This document shows positions 11,701 to 19,867 of a DNA stretch of 64,000 nucleotides, in pieces. Within the stretch, counting starts at the first letter, position 1; each line of letters opens with the position of its first letter. Both the position numbers and the translations under genes were made by a program. The DNA comes from Burkholderia puraquae (lineage in GTDB: Bacteria > Pseudomonadota > Gammaproteobacteria > Burkholderiales > Burkholderiaceae), in contig NZ_NBYX01000004.1 of assembly GCF_002099195.1 (NCBI RefSeq), positions 186,064 to 250,063 of the forward strand, in the 5' to 3' direction. The notes beneath the pieces were generated by a model that saw only the letters and a program-made list of their open reading frames with translations, searched no databases and was not told the DNA's origin.

Positions 11701-12411
11701 GCCGAGCGCTTCGTGCCCGATCCGTTCGTGCCGGGCGCGCGCATGTACCGCACGGGCGATCTCGCTCGCCGGCGCGCCGACGGTGCGCTCGACTACCTCG
11801 GCCGCGTCGACACGCAGGTCAAGCTGCGCGGCCAGCGGATCGAGCCGGGCGAGATCGAGGCGCTGCTGCGCGCGGCGCCCGGCGTGAACGATGCGGTCGT
11901 GATCGTGCGCGACGCGCAACTGATCGGCTATGTCGCCCGCGGCGACGCGGGCCCGCTCGACCGTGCGGCGCTGCTCGATGCACTGCGCGCGCAACTGCCG
12001 GCATACATGGTGCCGTCGCAGCTGATCGAACTCGATGCGTTGCCCGTGACGCCGAACGGCAAGTGCGACCGTCATGCGCTGCCCGCGCCGGTGCGCGAAG
12101 CGGCAGCCGACGTCGAACTCGCGACCGACACGGAACGCGCGCTCGCCGGGATCTGGCAACGCGTGCTGCATGCCGATGCGATCGGCCGCGACGGCGATTT
12201 CTTCCTGCTCGGCGGCCATTCGCTGCTCGCGACGCAGGCGCACGCGCAGGCGAACCTGCACTGGGGGCTCGCGTTGCCGCTGCGCACGCTGTTCGACACG
12301 CGCACGCTGGCGCGCTGTGCGGAAGCGATCGACGCGGCCTGCGCGGCACGCGGCGCGACCGATGCGGCGAGCGCGATCGATGCGCTGCTCGGCGAACTGG
12401 AAACCCAATAA
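2740..12411 (+). CDS. orbI: Ornibactin NRPS I: A-T-C-A-T-E-C-A-T, three modules
   Basis: A 3223-residue nonribosomal peptide synthetase. Landmarks: A1 core Y159-TSGSTG; T1 with phosphopantetheine Ser about 556; C domain HHAITDG at 758; A2 core near 1228; T2 GGDS Ser about 1625; epimerase HHAIVDG at 1814 with NYLGQF further on; C domain HHVLLDG at 2291; A3 core near 2771; T3 GGHS Ser about 3161. There is no condensation domain before A1, as expected for an initiating module. The epimerase after module 2 fits the D-hydroxyaspartate of ornibactin. A3 has FDVSVWE, the D-V-W start of a serine code, so the order fits Orn1-Asp2-Ser3. ATG 2740 follows GAAGGA by ten bases and is preferred over TTG 2704. 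Confidence 0.93.
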   Translation: MTSFPTALHHRIRELARIAPDAPAIAAPFQNGLRLSRGALDARASRLARQLRAAGVGAEVRVGVCVERSCELFVALLAVLKAGGVFVPLDPRHPAARLDWIVQDARLRHGIVDAAGRAALGKPFEHAFDAAAEAAHGQEIAADDEAVPVHPRSAAYMIYTSGSTGTPKAVVVEHGPLAAHCDALAAALPIEAGDRLLHFASVNFDAAHECWLAPLAIGASIVVAPPQPFAPDAAHALMASESVNVAAFPPAYLREFAAVAARDGVPPALRVLAFGGEALPQQAFEFVRRTFPSVRLINGYGPTEAVISPMLWPVEPGETPVLADDDAYASLPIGRVIGPRVARVDGASDDGSGELLLGGVCVARGYHGRPALTAERFIPDADGEPGARVYRTGDLARLRDDGAFDYLGRLDDQVQVRGVRVEPAEIAACLRSHPAVADAAVVAETGNGPTRLIACVALRAAADDVALKAHVAAQLPAAWQPHRFVRCDALPYTLNGKIDRAALREKIAATRDTAQGSGDAPRTPTERQLAGLWQALLGLDVAPSRDDRFFALGADSLAAMQLQAAIRATVRVNLRLDTLFADPSLFELAEAVDHAERETGEPLAAITVRRATADVAEAAAPHVDRAASLAQQRFWVLAQTRDASAAYHIAAHWTIDGTLDRAALQRALDHVIGRHEAWRTTLVDNDDGVVMQRIHAHLPVSIVDVDLRDQPPAARDAQAARLAERDAAEPFDLARGPLLRATLVALADDRHRLLLTAHHAITDGWSSRCAFDELSAAYRAYAEGREPSLPELPIQYADYADWQRDMLAGGEGERQLDYWRGALRDVPGPLALPVDRQPGAVRTLQGARVSVRLPDAVAADVRQLARDAQATVFTMLLAALDAWLARLTGATDVVVAVPVAHRQRPETRALLGLFLNTVALRVQVAPTLPFRALVDAARTAALDAVAHQDVPFERVVDAVKPPVKRGDEWLRVKFAQQFDARHDSVLPGATAVATPGPDLAARFDFAVDFTDDANGIELVAAYATDCIDADTARAWLDSYAALVGSAAHDPHQTTAILPCDASAASRQPRDGRALRVEHADIVAAFARQAAAYPHRVALADASASLTFAELDDASNRIARALTQRGVAAEASVIVCVERSARFVVGLLGALKAGALAVLLDPAQPAARLAAAAADCGARWALVAESAAWPAGIDAQPLDVDTLAQDATLAHAAGVRIAPHPEQGAYLIYTSGSTGTPKGVVVSHGALADYVQGMLDELAFAPDASFAMVSTVAADLGHTTLFGALCAGRTLHLLPAACAFDPDLFADEMRRRDVGVLKIVPSHLQALLDARVPADVLPRHALVTGGETLTWALVARLAALAPACRVINHYGPTEATVGAIACDTASIAADARDPASGVPLGLPLPNARALVLDAFGACVPAGATGELYLGGPGVARGYLGRPAQTAERFVPDPFTPGARLYRTGDRVRLRADGRLAFLGRIDDQVKIRGYRVEPGEVSAAVRAAGPVAQAETLAIEHDGRLRLATFVVMRDGAAFDEAAVRAALAAKLPDYMVPAQFVALARLPVTANGKIDRAALRELAAAPVASASGNAPQGAVETVLAEVWQAVLKAPQVGRDDNFFELGGDSILVLQVIARARKRGVRFTPKQLFDGPTIAELARIAKMEDVAAGAATAAQPAVAAAAGAPATARVLTPAQQRFFALDIPHPGHWNQSVAFDVRGPFDADAFARAFDALLTHHDAFRQRFARGADGTWHASDAAKPYDALPFVEVAARDEADALARFDALQCRLDLGRGPLACACAARLPDGSTQLYLAIHHAIVDGVSWRILLDDLDTAYRAACERTPVRLPQPGLRADAWASRLARAATEPASPFVAEAAYWAGMAQGGDVVPDHPDAAATNADAAVVVQTIDAALTRAALTDAHAAYRTQTIELLGAALALALAGASGAASCRVELEGHGREALFDDADASRTIGWLTSHYPVVLPVAATARDTLCAVKDTLRAVPHKGLGFGVLAHHGNAATRAALAAMPRPRVTFNYLGQFDAPRDAMLVPRFGGTGVERDRQGPLGNTLAIHAYLDTDRDGARTLKVHWVYGAPQFERATIDAFAERFAAALRELVEACASRVAHRGGGATPGDFPLAQAAGLTQAAIERAPLDWRAIDDVYPLSPMQQGILFHALFAPGHASYVNQLVATATALDADRLAAAFEASIARHDILRTSVMPDEAAPLQCVHRHARMPVEQLDWRTRGATLDADFDAWLAADRARGFDWREPPLMRVALIRVTDDAWRVVWTRHHVLLDGWSTARLLADVLRDYRDPDAVSPFASRPALRYRDFIAWLGTRDRDADERFWTERLARLDAPTLIAERPADRADAEMVTWRATLDADMTTRVAQTARALKLTVNTLVQGAWALALQRMTHQPAVAFGATVAGRPDALADVDSVLGLFINTLPVITAPAPQQRAADWLQTLQRDNAAAAEHAHTPLADIQRWARGAGGALFDTLVVFENYPVDDTARDADPRALALSGVRSIEATDFALTLVIESGAELTIDYGYDTARVDARQVETWHRAFACALDALACTPDALLGALSIADDATRDARVRAQDTAHTWPNEQRQPLHLQFADAAQATPDAIALEYADVHGGVHRATYRELDVGTSRIAAALRRRGVQPDTPVALCVERSFDMVMALVGVLKAGAAYLPVDPDYPAERIAYLLRDARPAVAITQAHLREQVEAALGEGAATQLLTVADLLADETGNDAAGAAATIDDAQLAYLIYTSGSTGKPKGAGNTHGALANRIAWMQHAYRLTRDDVVLHKTPFGFDVSVWEFVWPLAIGAKLAIAAPGDHRDPARLAAAIHGHGVTVLHFVPSMLAAFAAYLDDFSAAAQCDSVRLIVASGEALAPELVAKMARLLPNATLVNLYGPTEAAIDVSHWTCGPDDANAVAVPIGHPIANLQMHVLDAAWQPVPAGATGELYLAGAGLARGYLGRPALTAERFVPDPFVPGARMYRTGDLARRRADGALDYLGRVDTQVKLRGQRIEPGEIEALLRAAPGVNDAVVIVRDAQLIGYVARGDAGPLDRAALLDALRAQLPAYMVPSQLIELDALPVTPNGKCDRHALPAPVREAAADVELATDTERALAGIWQRVLHADAIGRDGDFFLLGGHSLLATQAHAQANLHWGLALPLRTLFDTRTLARCAEAIDAACAARGATDAASAIDALLGELETQ

Positions 12412-12420
12412 GGACGACGG

Positions 12421-15400
12421 ATGACGAAGGTTCAACCCGACTGGCTCGCGCTCGCGACGCGTTTCGCGCAACTGCCCGACGCGCAGCGCGCGGTCTTCAT
12501 CGACAAGCTCGGCGCGGCGGGCATCGACTTCCGCGTGCTGCCGATCCCGCCGCGCACGCCGCGCAGCGACCGCGTGCCGGCGTCGTTCGCGCAGACGCGG
12601 CTGTGGCTGCATGCGCGCCTGATCGATGCGCCCGACGCGTATCACATCACCGAGCGCCTGGCGCTGACGGGCCCGCTCGACGCGCATGCGCTGCGCCTTG
12701 CATGCGATGCGCTGATCGCGCGCCACGAGGCGCTGCGCACGACCTTCGACGAAGCGCAGGACGGCGTCGCGCAAACGATCCACGCGCCGTTGCGCTGCCC
12801 GTGGCGCGAAACGGATCTCGAAGCGCTGCCGGACGCGCAGCGCCCGGCGCGCGCGGAAGCCGTCGCGACGGCCGACGAAGCCGAGCCGTTCGATCTCGGC
12901 GCGGCGCCGCTCGTGCGTGCGCACCTGGTGCGCTTCGACGCGACGCATCACTGGCTCGCGCTGACCGTGCATCACATCGTGTCGGACGGCTGGTCGTCGG
13001 GCGTGATGCTCGATGAGCTCGCGGCGTTCTATCGCGCGTATGCGTCCGACCGGCCGGTGCCGCTCGCGGCGCTGCCGATCCAGTACGCCGACTACGCGCT
13101 GTGGCAGCGCCGCTGGCTCGACGCCGGCGAACGCGATCGCCAGCTCGCGTTCTGGCGCGAACGGCTCGATCCGCAACGCGGCGTGCTGGCGCTGCCGGGT
13201 GCGGCTGCACGACCCGCACGCCGCAGTGCGCGCGGCGCACGCCATGTGTTTTCGCTCGACGCGCGCATCGGTGCGCAACTGCGCGCATTCGCGGCCGCAT
13301 CGGGTGCCACGCCGTTCGCGGTGCTGCTCGCCGCGCTCGATGTGCTGCTGGCGCGCGCGACCGGCGATGCGCGGATCTGCGTCGGCGTGCCGGCCGCGAA
13401 CCGCGAGCGCGCGGAAGTCGCGGGCCTGATCGGGTTCTTCGTCAACACGCTGGCGATCGACGTCGACGTCCCCGCGCACGGCGACTTCTCGTCGCTGGTC
13501 GCGCGCACGCAGCACGCGCTGGTCGACGCGCAGATGCACCAGGACGTGCCGTTCGAGCAGGTGGTCGACGCGCTCGGCGTGCCGCGCAGCGCGAGCCACC
13601 ATCCGCTGTTCCAGGTGATGGCCGCATACGGCGAGCGCCGCGCGCTGCCGGCGCTCGGTGCGGCGTCGGCAGCGTTGCTGCCGTCGGGCACGCCGTCCGC
13701 GAAATTCGACCTGACGCTTTCGGTCGAAGCGACACCGGACGGCACCTTCGACGCCGCCTTCATCTACGCGCTCGACCTGTTCGAAGCGGACGCGATCGCA
13801 CGGCTGGCCGCGCGTTTTGTCACGCTGCTCGCGGATGCGCTTGCACGCCCCGACATGCCGGTGGGCGATCTCGACTGGCTGCCCGCCGGCGAGCGCGCAC
13901 AGCTCGTTGCATGGAACGCACCGGCGGGCGCGACCGAAGCCGAGCCGTTCGTGCCGGTGCATGCGCGCATCGCCGCGCACGCGCAAGCACGGCCCGGCGC
14001 ACGCGGCGTTGCCGATATCGAGCGCGCGCTGACGCGCGGCGAAGTCGACGCGCGCGCGGCGCGGCTGGCCCGCCAGCTGGTCGCCGCCGGCGTCCGGCCC
14101 GAAATGCGTGTCGGCGTCGCGCTGCAGCGCTCCGTCGACCTGCTCGTCGCGCTGATCGCGGTGCTGAAGTCGGGCGCCGCGTTCGTGCCGCTCGATCCGG
14201 CGCATCCGCGCGAACGGCTCGCGCAGATCGTCGGCGACGCGAACATCGCGCACGTGCTGACCGACGGCGCGAGTGCCGCGTCGCTGCCCGAGCTGCCGGC
14301 GCTGCGCGTGTGGCGCGCCGATGAAGTCGATGCGCTCGACGAAGCCGCGCACGTCGTGCTGCCGGACGTGCTGCCGGGCCATGCGGCCTATGCGATCTAC
14401 ACGTCGGGTTCGACCGGCAAGCCGAAGGGCGTGATCGTCGACCATGCGTCGTTCGCGCTGCATTGCGCGGCGATCGCCGAGCGCTACGGCGCGGGCGAGC
14501 AGGACGTGTTCCTGCTGTTCCAGTCGGTCAACTTCGACGGCGCGCACGAAGGCTGGTTTTCGCAATATATGTCGGGCGCCGCCGTATCGGTGACGGCCGA
14601 CGTGCTGTGGCCGCCCGCGCAGACCTGCGCGATGATGATCCGCGACGGCGTGACGATGACCTACGTGCCGCCCGGCTGCGCCGCGCAGCTCGCCGAATGG
14701 GCGCTCGCGCACGGCGCGCCGCCGACGCTGCGATCGTTGACTGTCGGCGGCGAGGCGACGTCGCGCGAGGCGTTCGCGATGCTGCGCCGCGCGCTGCCGA
14801 ACGTGCGCGTGGTCAACGGCTACGGCCCGACCGAGACGGTCATCACGCCGACGCTGTGGATGTTCCGGCCCGGCGACGATCTCGCGAAGCTCGGCGACGC
14901 CGCGTACCTGCCGATCGGCACGCTGGTCGGCGCACGCACCGCGCATGTGCTCGACGAACGGCTGCATCCGCTGCCGGTCGGCGTGACCGGCGAACTGTAC
15001 CTGGGCGGCGAGGGGATCGGCGTTGCGCGCGGCTATCTCGACCGCCCGGCGCTGACGGCCGAGCGCTTCGTGCCCGATCCGTATGGCGCGCCGGGCGCGC
15101 GGCTGTACCGCACGGGCGACCTCGTGCGGCGCCGTGCGGACGGCGTGTTCGACTTCATCGGCCGCGTCGACCACCAGGTGAAGCTGCGCGGGCTGCGCAT
15201 CGAACTCGGCGAGATCGAGGCTCAGCTTGCCGCGCACGACGCGGTGCGCGAAGCATGCGCGGTCGTGCACGGGCAGGGCGCACTCGCGCAGCTCGTCGCG
15301 TACGTCGAGCTGACCGCCGACGCACGGGTGGCCGCGCAGCCGGTCGAAGCCGCGACGCTCGATGCGCACCTGCGCCGCACGCTGCCCGACTACATGGTGC

Positions 15401-17412
15401 CCGCGCAACTGATCGTGCTCGACGCGCTGCCGCGCAACGCGAACAGCAAGGTCGACCGTGCACGGCTGCCGGCGCCCGTGCGTGTCGAACGCGCGTACGA
15501 AGCGCCGCACGACGGTGACGAAGCAACGCTCGCGGCAATCTGGTGCGACGTGCTGAATCTCGAGCGCGTGGGCCGTGGCGATCACTTCTTCGATCTCGGC
15601 GGCCATTCGCTCGCCGCCGTGCGCGTGGCCACGCGCGTGGCCGAGCGACTCGGCCGCGACGTGCCGGTGCGCGCGCTGTTCGAAGCGCCGGTGCTCGCGC
15701 AGTACGCGCGCCAGGTGGCCGAAGCACCGCCTGCCGCGCATGCCGGTGCTGCGGCGCCGGGCGTCGCGGTGGCCAAACCGGACGCACACGGCGTGTGGCC
15801 GCTGTCGCCGGCACAGCTCGGACTGTGGTTCCTGTGGCGCGCGCAGCCGGACAGCGCGGCGTACAACATTCCGGTCGCGCTGCGCGTGCGCGGCCCGCTC
15901 GACGTCGAGGCGCTGCGTGCGGCCTTCTCGGATGTCGCGGCCGTGCATCCGGCGCTGCGCGCGCGGCTCGTTGCGCGTGACGGCGCATTGCCGGGCCAGC
16001 GGATCGGCGCAGACGTTTCCGTCGAACTGCCGGTGATCGACCTGTCGGCGCAAGCCGATGCGCTTGCCCGCGCGGCAGCGCTGACCGATGAGGATGCACT
16101 CGAGCCGTTCGACCTCGCGACCGACGCGCCGCTGTGGCGTGCGCGGGTACTGCGGCTCGGCGTGGACGATCACGTGCTGTCGGTGACGATTCATCACATC
16201 GTGTCGGATGGCGAATCGATCGAGCTGTGGCTCGATGCGGTGCGTGCGCGCTATGTCGCCCGCGTGCAGGGCGGCGCCGTGCCGGCCGAGGAGGCCGTCC
16301 AACTGGCCGCTCCGCTCGTGCTGCCCGCGCCGTGCCATCCTGCTCGCGTCGCTTACTGGCGCGACGCGCTGGCCGATCTGCCGGCGCGCGTGCTGCCGCA
16401 GCGTGAGGATGCGCCGCCCGTGCCGCAATGGCGCGCGGCCCGCATCGCGTTCGAATTCGACGGCCCGCTGGTCCGTGCCGCACGCGACTCGGCGTCGGCC
16501 GCGCATGCGACGCTGCCGATGCTGCTGCACGCGGCGCTCAACACCGCGCTGTTCCGTGCGACGGGTGCGGCCGACCAGCCGGTCGGCGTGCTCGCGTCGA
16601 CACGCGAGCTGACGGGCGACGCGGCCCGCGACGCGCTCGGCCTCTTCATCAATTCGGTCGTGGTGCGCACGCGGATCGACCCGGCCGCGCGTCGTGCGGA
16701 CGTGCTCGCACAAGTGCGCGACACGGCGCTGGCGGCCTATGCGCATGCCGACGTGCCGTTCGCGGACGTCGTCGCGGCGCTGCGTGCGCCGCGTGCCGCG
16801 CAGGCCAATCCGCTGTTCCAGGTGATGTTCAACTACCTGCGCCCGACCGGTGCCGCGGCGCGCGACTGGGCCGGCCTGTCGCTGGCCGGATTCGACGACG
16901 TGCGCCATCGCGTCGTGTTTACGCTGGAGCTGGACGTCGTCGAGCACCCGGACGGCCGCGTGAGCGCCGCGTTCTCGTATGCGGACGAACTGCTCGATGG
17001 CGGCTTCGTCGATGCGCTCGTCGAGGTCTATCACGACGAAGTCGCGCGTTTCGCCGGCGCGTCGGAAGCCGCACTCGGCGCGCCGGACGAGCGTGCCGTT
17101 GCGCAGGCGTTGCATCGCGCGCAGACGGAAGGCAGCGCACGCGCTGCAGCGTCGTCACGTGCGCCGCATGCGGCTGCCGCGCTCGCGGCGCTGTGGTCAG
17201 ACACGTTCGCGACGGCCGCGCCCGAGGCCGATACGGACCTGTTCGAGGCCGGCGCGACCTCGTTCGACGTCGTGCGCTTCGTCGACGCGGCCAGCCGTGC
17301 CGGCCACGCGCTGACGGTTGCCGACGTGTTCGCGTCGCCGACGCTCGCGGCGCTCGGTGCGCGGCTCGATGCACGAACTGAAACCGGACAGGAGGCGCGC
17401 CATGCTGGCTGA
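12421..17412 (+). CDS. orbJ: Ornibactin NRPS II: C-A-T-C-T, ornithine-4 module and terminal condensation
   Basis: A 1663-residue synthetase. Landmarks: condensation HHIVSDG at 184, adenylation core at about 660, carrier GGHS Ser about 1063, a second condensation domain with HHIVSDG at 1258, and a terminal carrier domain with GATS Ser about 1614. There is no thioesterase. The adenylation pocket region NFDGAHEGW resembles that of OrbI A1 (NFDAAHECW), which supports both activating modified ornithine. The final C domain may use putrescine as the amine that releases the chain, which would explain the missing thioesterase; this is inference from the known ornibactin structure. The start follows the orbI stop by nine bases, with AAGGA overlapping that stop codon. 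Confidence 0.92.
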   Translation: MTKVQPDWLALATRFAQLPDAQRAVFIDKLGAAGIDFRVLPIPPRTPRSDRVPASFAQTRLWLHARLIDAPDAYHITERLALTGPLDAHALRLACDALIARHEALRTTFDEAQDGVAQTIHAPLRCPWRETDLEALPDAQRPARAEAVATADEAEPFDLGAAPLVRAHLVRFDATHHWLALTVHHIVSDGWSSGVMLDELAAFYRAYASDRPVPLAALPIQYADYALWQRRWLDAGERDRQLAFWRERLDPQRGVLALPGAAARPARRSARGARHVFSLDARIGAQLRAFAAASGATPFAVLLAALDVLLARATGDARICVGVPAANRERAEVAGLIGFFVNTLAIDVDVPAHGDFSSLVARTQHALVDAQMHQDVPFEQVVDALGVPRSASHHPLFQVMAAYGERRALPALGAASAALLPSGTPSAKFDLTLSVEATPDGTFDAAFIYALDLFEADAIARLAARFVTLLADALARPDMPVGDLDWLPAGERAQLVAWNAPAGATEAEPFVPVHARIAAHAQARPGARGVADIERALTRGEVDARAARLARQLVAAGVRPEMRVGVALQRSVDLLVALIAVLKSGAAFVPLDPAHPRERLAQIVGDANIAHVLTDGASAASLPELPALRVWRADEVDALDEAAHVVLPDVLPGHAAYAIYTSGSTGKPKGVIVDHASFALHCAAIAERYGAGEQDVFLLFQSVNFDGAHEGWFSQYMSGAAVSVTADVLWPPAQTCAMMIRDGVTMTYVPPGCAAQLAEWALAHGAPPTLRSLTVGGEATSREAFAMLRRALPNVRVVNGYGPTETVITPTLWMFRPGDDLAKLGDAAYLPIGTLVGARTAHVLDERLHPLPVGVTGELYLGGEGIGVARGYLDRPALTAERFVPDPYGAPGARLYRTGDLVRRRADGVFDFIGRVDHQVKLRGLRIELGEIEAQLAAHDAVREACAVVHGQGALAQLVAYVELTADARVAAQPVEAATLDAHLRRTLPDYMVPAQLIVLDALPRNANSKVDRARLPAPVRVERAYEAPHDGDEATLAAIWCDVLNLERVGRGDHFFDLGGHSLAAVRVATRVAERLGRDVPVRALFEAPVLAQYARQVAEAPPAAHAGAAAPGVAVAKPDAHGVWPLSPAQLGLWFLWRAQPDSAAYNIPVALRVRGPLDVEALRAAFSDVAAVHPALRARLVARDGALPGQRIGADVSVELPVIDLSAQADALARAAALTDEDALEPFDLATDAPLWRARVLRLGVDDHVLSVTIHHIVSDGESIELWLDAVRARYVARVQGGAVPAEEAVQLAAPLVLPAPCHPARVAYWRDALADLPARVLPQREDAPPVPQWRAARIAFEFDGPLVRAARDSASAAHATLPMLLHAALNTALFRATGAADQPVGVLASTRELTGDAARDALGLFINSVVVRTRIDPAARRADVLAQVRDTALAAYAHADVPFADVVAALRAPRAAQANPLFQVMFNYLRPTGAAARDWAGLSLAGFDDVRHRVVFTLELDVVEHPDGRVSAAFSYADELLDGGFVDALVEVYHDEVARFAGASEAALGAPDERAVAQALHRAQTEGSARAAASSRAPHAAAALAALWSDTFATAAPEADTDLFEAGATSFDVVRFVDAASRAGHALTVADVFASPTLAALGARLDARTETGQEARHAG

Positions 17413-18436
17413 AGTGCGTCCGGACGGATTCACGATGCTCGATACGTACCGCCTCGCGTTCGCGGACGGCCTGTTCGCCGTGCGCGACGGCGCGGAGATC
17501 CGCATCGCGCACGGCGACGGCATCGGTGCGCAGTTGCTGCGTGCGCAACTGGGCGACGACGGCACACTGCGCCTCGTCGCCTACAACCATCGCGCGGCGC
17601 CGGCCGACCAGCGGCGTGCGCTGCTGGCGGCGCTGGCCGCGGCATTCTCGGACAGTGCACGCCACGCGGCGATCCGGCTCGATCCGGCCGCGTGGCCGGC
17701 AGTCGCGCTCGATGCGCTGCGCGCGAGCGGCGTGCTCGCCGACGGCGGCCGCTGCATGCGCGAGGGCTGGGCGCAGCAGGCCGATCTGTGGCTCGTCGGC
17801 CCGCATCTGCCGTGCGCGACGTTGCCGATGCTTACCGACGGCCGCCGTCACCCGCGCCGGCCGCCGGCGCCGCGCGGCGAAGTCTACGCGCGCGACCTGC
17901 CGGCGCTCGGCGTGCGCTTCACGCTGCGCGGCTGGCAGCCGGCCGAGGATGCCCAGCGCGTTGCACGCTGGTTCGACGCGCCGCGCGTGCGCGACGGCTG
18001 GCCGGGCGCGCAGCCCGGCGCGGACGGCACGCAAGGGGCCGCGCCCGATGCCGATCCGCACGTTACGCCGCTCGTCGGCTGCTTCGACGGCGAACCGTTC
18101 GCGTATTTCGAAGCTTACTGGCTGAAGGAAGACGCGCTCGCGCCGCATGTCGCGGCGCGCGACTACGACCGCGGGCTGCGCATGCTGGTCGGCGAGTCGC
18201 GCTGGCGCGGCCCGCATTGCGTGGCGGGCTGGCTGCCGTCCGTCGTCCATTACCTGTTTCTCGACGACCCGCGTACCGAAGCGGTCGGCTGTGCCGTTCC
18301 GGCCGGCCACGCGCGGGTTGCCGACCATCTCGCGCGGCATGGCTTCGCGCGGCAGCGCCGTCTCGCGCTGGCCGACGCGCAGCCGCTGTGGATGCGCACG
18401 CTGCGCGAGACGTTCTTCTCCGGCCGTCACGTCTGA
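17402..18436 (+). CDS. orbK: Siderophore N-acyltransferase, IucB/PvdY type
   Basis: A 344-residue protein. Its C-terminal half has the GNAT-like acyltransferase fold of the IucB/AlcB/RhbD family: HPRRPPAPRGEVYAR, then FAYFEAYWLKED, DYDRGLRMLVGES and a late FLDDPRT segment. This half is clearly paralogous to OrbL. The family transfers an acyl group from CoA to a hydroxylamine nitrogen, and in this locus the substrate should be N5-hydroxyornithine. The N-terminal half is weaker in similarity. The ATG at 17402 is preceded by AGGAGG and overlaps the end of orbJ by 11 bases, so the two are translationally coupled. Which of OrbK and OrbL makes the hydroxyacyl group of Orn1 cannot be told from sequence alone. 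Confidence 0.85.
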   Translation: MLAEVRPDGFTMLDTYRLAFADGLFAVRDGAEIRIAHGDGIGAQLLRAQLGDDGTLRLVAYNHRAAPADQRRALLAALAAAFSDSARHAAIRLDPAAWPAVALDALRASGVLADGGRCMREGWAQQADLWLVGPHLPCATLPMLTDGRRHPRRPPAPRGEVYARDLPALGVRFTLRGWQPAEDAQRVARWFDAPRVRDGWPGAQPGADGTQGAAPDADPHVTPLVGCFDGEPFAYFEAYWLKEDALAPHVAARDYDRGLRMLVGESRWRGPHCVAGWLPSVVHYLFLDDPRTEAVGCAVPAGHARVADHLARHGFARQRRLALADAQPLWMRTLRETFFSGRHV

Positions 18437-18468
18437 CGCGCCGGATTCACCGACAAGGGAGCTGAGAC

Positions 18469-19845
18469 ATGCAGAGAGAAACCGTATTCGACCTGATCGG
18501 CGTCGGCTTCGGGCCGTCGAATCTGGCGCTGGCCATCCGCCTCGAGGAGCGGCGCGCGGCGCGCCCGTTCGCCCATTGCTTCGTCGAGCGTCAGCCTGAA
18601 TTCGGCTGGCACCGCGGGATGCTGCTCGACGACTGCCGGATGCAGATCTCGTTTCTGAAGGATCTCGTCACGATGCGCGATCCGAAAAGCCGCTACACGT
18701 TCATCAACTACCTGTTCGAACGCGGCCGGCTGAATGAATTCGTCAACCTGAAGAACTTCTATCCGACCCGCGTCGAATTCCACGACTACCTGAGCTGGGT
18801 GGCCGAGGCGTTCGACGATCGTGTCCATTACAGCGAGACCGTCCTGGCGATCGAGCCCGTGCGCGGCGATGGCGCGCGGATCGACGCGCTGCGCGTGCTG
18901 TCGCGCGACGCCGCCGGCCACGAGCGCCAGCGCGTGACGCGCGCGCTGTCGGTCGGCGTCGGCGGCACGCCGGCGGTGCCGGATGCGTTCGCCGCGCTCG
19001 GCCGCGACCGCGTGATCCACTCGTCGTCGTATCTGACCGACATCGACCGGCTCGTCGCGTCGCCGGACGGCGAGCGCCGCCGCGTCGCGGTGATCGGCGC
19101 GGGGCAGAGCGCGGCCGAGGTGTTCATCGACCTCGCGCGCCGCTTCCCGCATGTCGACGCGAGCCTCGTGATGCGCGCCGGTGCGTTGAAGCCGGCGGAC
19201 GACAGCCCGTTCGTCAACGAGATCTTCAGCCCCGAATTCACCGATGTCGTCTATGCGCAGCCGCACGATGCGCGCCGCGCGCTGCTCGAGCGGTATCGCG
19301 ACACGAACTACGCGGTGGTCGACCGGCCGCTGATCGAACAGATCTACGAAATGCTGTACCTGCAGCGCATCGACGGCACGCCGCGTCATGCGCTGCTCGC
19401 GAACAGCGCGATCGAGGCCGCGGTGCGCACCGCCGACGGCCGCATCGAGCTGACGCTGCGCGACCGGATGAGCGGCGACACGCGTGTCGAGCGTTTCGAC
19501 GCGCTCGTGCTGGCAACCGGCTACCGCCGCGACACGCATTCGGCGCTGCTCGAAGGGCTCGCGCCGCACCTGGGCGATGCGCTTGCGCGTGGCGACGTCG
19601 CGCGCGATTACCTGCTCGCGACGCCCGAGCACTTCGCGCCGCGCATCTACCTGCAAGGCTGCTGCGAAGACAGCCACGGCCTGTCCGACACGCTGCTGTC
19701 GGTACTGGCGCGCCGCGCGGACGAAATCTGCGCGTCGCTCGAAGACGGGATCGCACCGGCCCATGACGAAGGCGCGGCCCGGGCACCGCACGAAAAACGA
19801 CAGGAACACGGGGTGAGCATGAGCCGGATGGCTTTCGCTCTTTGA
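18469..19845 (+). CDS. pvdA: L-ornithine N5-monooxygenase
   Basis: A 458-residue flavoprotein of the SidA/PvdA/IucD family. It uses FAD, NADPH and O2 to make N5-hydroxyornithine, the precursor of both hydroxamates of ornibactin. It shows the N-terminal FAD motif GVGFGPSNLA (about residues 8-17), the substrate-region LKDLVTMRDP, the NADPH motif GAGQSAAE near residue 209, and the C-terminal ATGYRRDTH motif. The ATG follows AAGGGAG after orbK by a 32-base gap, consistent with the operon. Cytoplasmic. Confidence 0.96.
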   Translation: MQRETVFDLIGVGFGPSNLALAIRLEERRAARPFAHCFVERQPEFGWHRGMLLDDCRMQISFLKDLVTMRDPKSRYTFINYLFERGRLNEFVNLKNFYPTRVEFHDYLSWVAEAFDDRVHYSETVLAIEPVRGDGARIDALRVLSRDAAGHERQRVTRALSVGVGGTPAVPDAFAALGRDRVIHSSSYLTDIDRLVASPDGERRRVAVIGAGQSAAEVFIDLARRFPHVDASLVMRAGALKPADDSPFVNEIFSPEFTDVVYAQPHDARRALLERYRDTNYAVVDRPLIEQIYEMLYLQRIDGTPRHALLANSAIEAAVRTADGRIELTLRDRMSGDTRVERFDALVLATGYRRDTHSALLEGLAPHLGDALARGDVARDYLLATPEHFAPRIYLQGCCEDSHGLSDTLLSVLARRADEICASLEDGIAPAHDEGAARAPHEKRQEHGVSMSRMAFAL

Positions 19846-19867
19846 CAAAGGCGCGGTCGGAGACCGC

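Noticed and set aside
2668-17115. A 4815-codon open frame on the minus strand across both NRPS genes
   Set aside because: It is a shadow of high-GC codon use in orbI and orbJ: the translation is dominated by Arg, His and Ala and has no domain pattern, while the plus strand shows complete NRPS modules.
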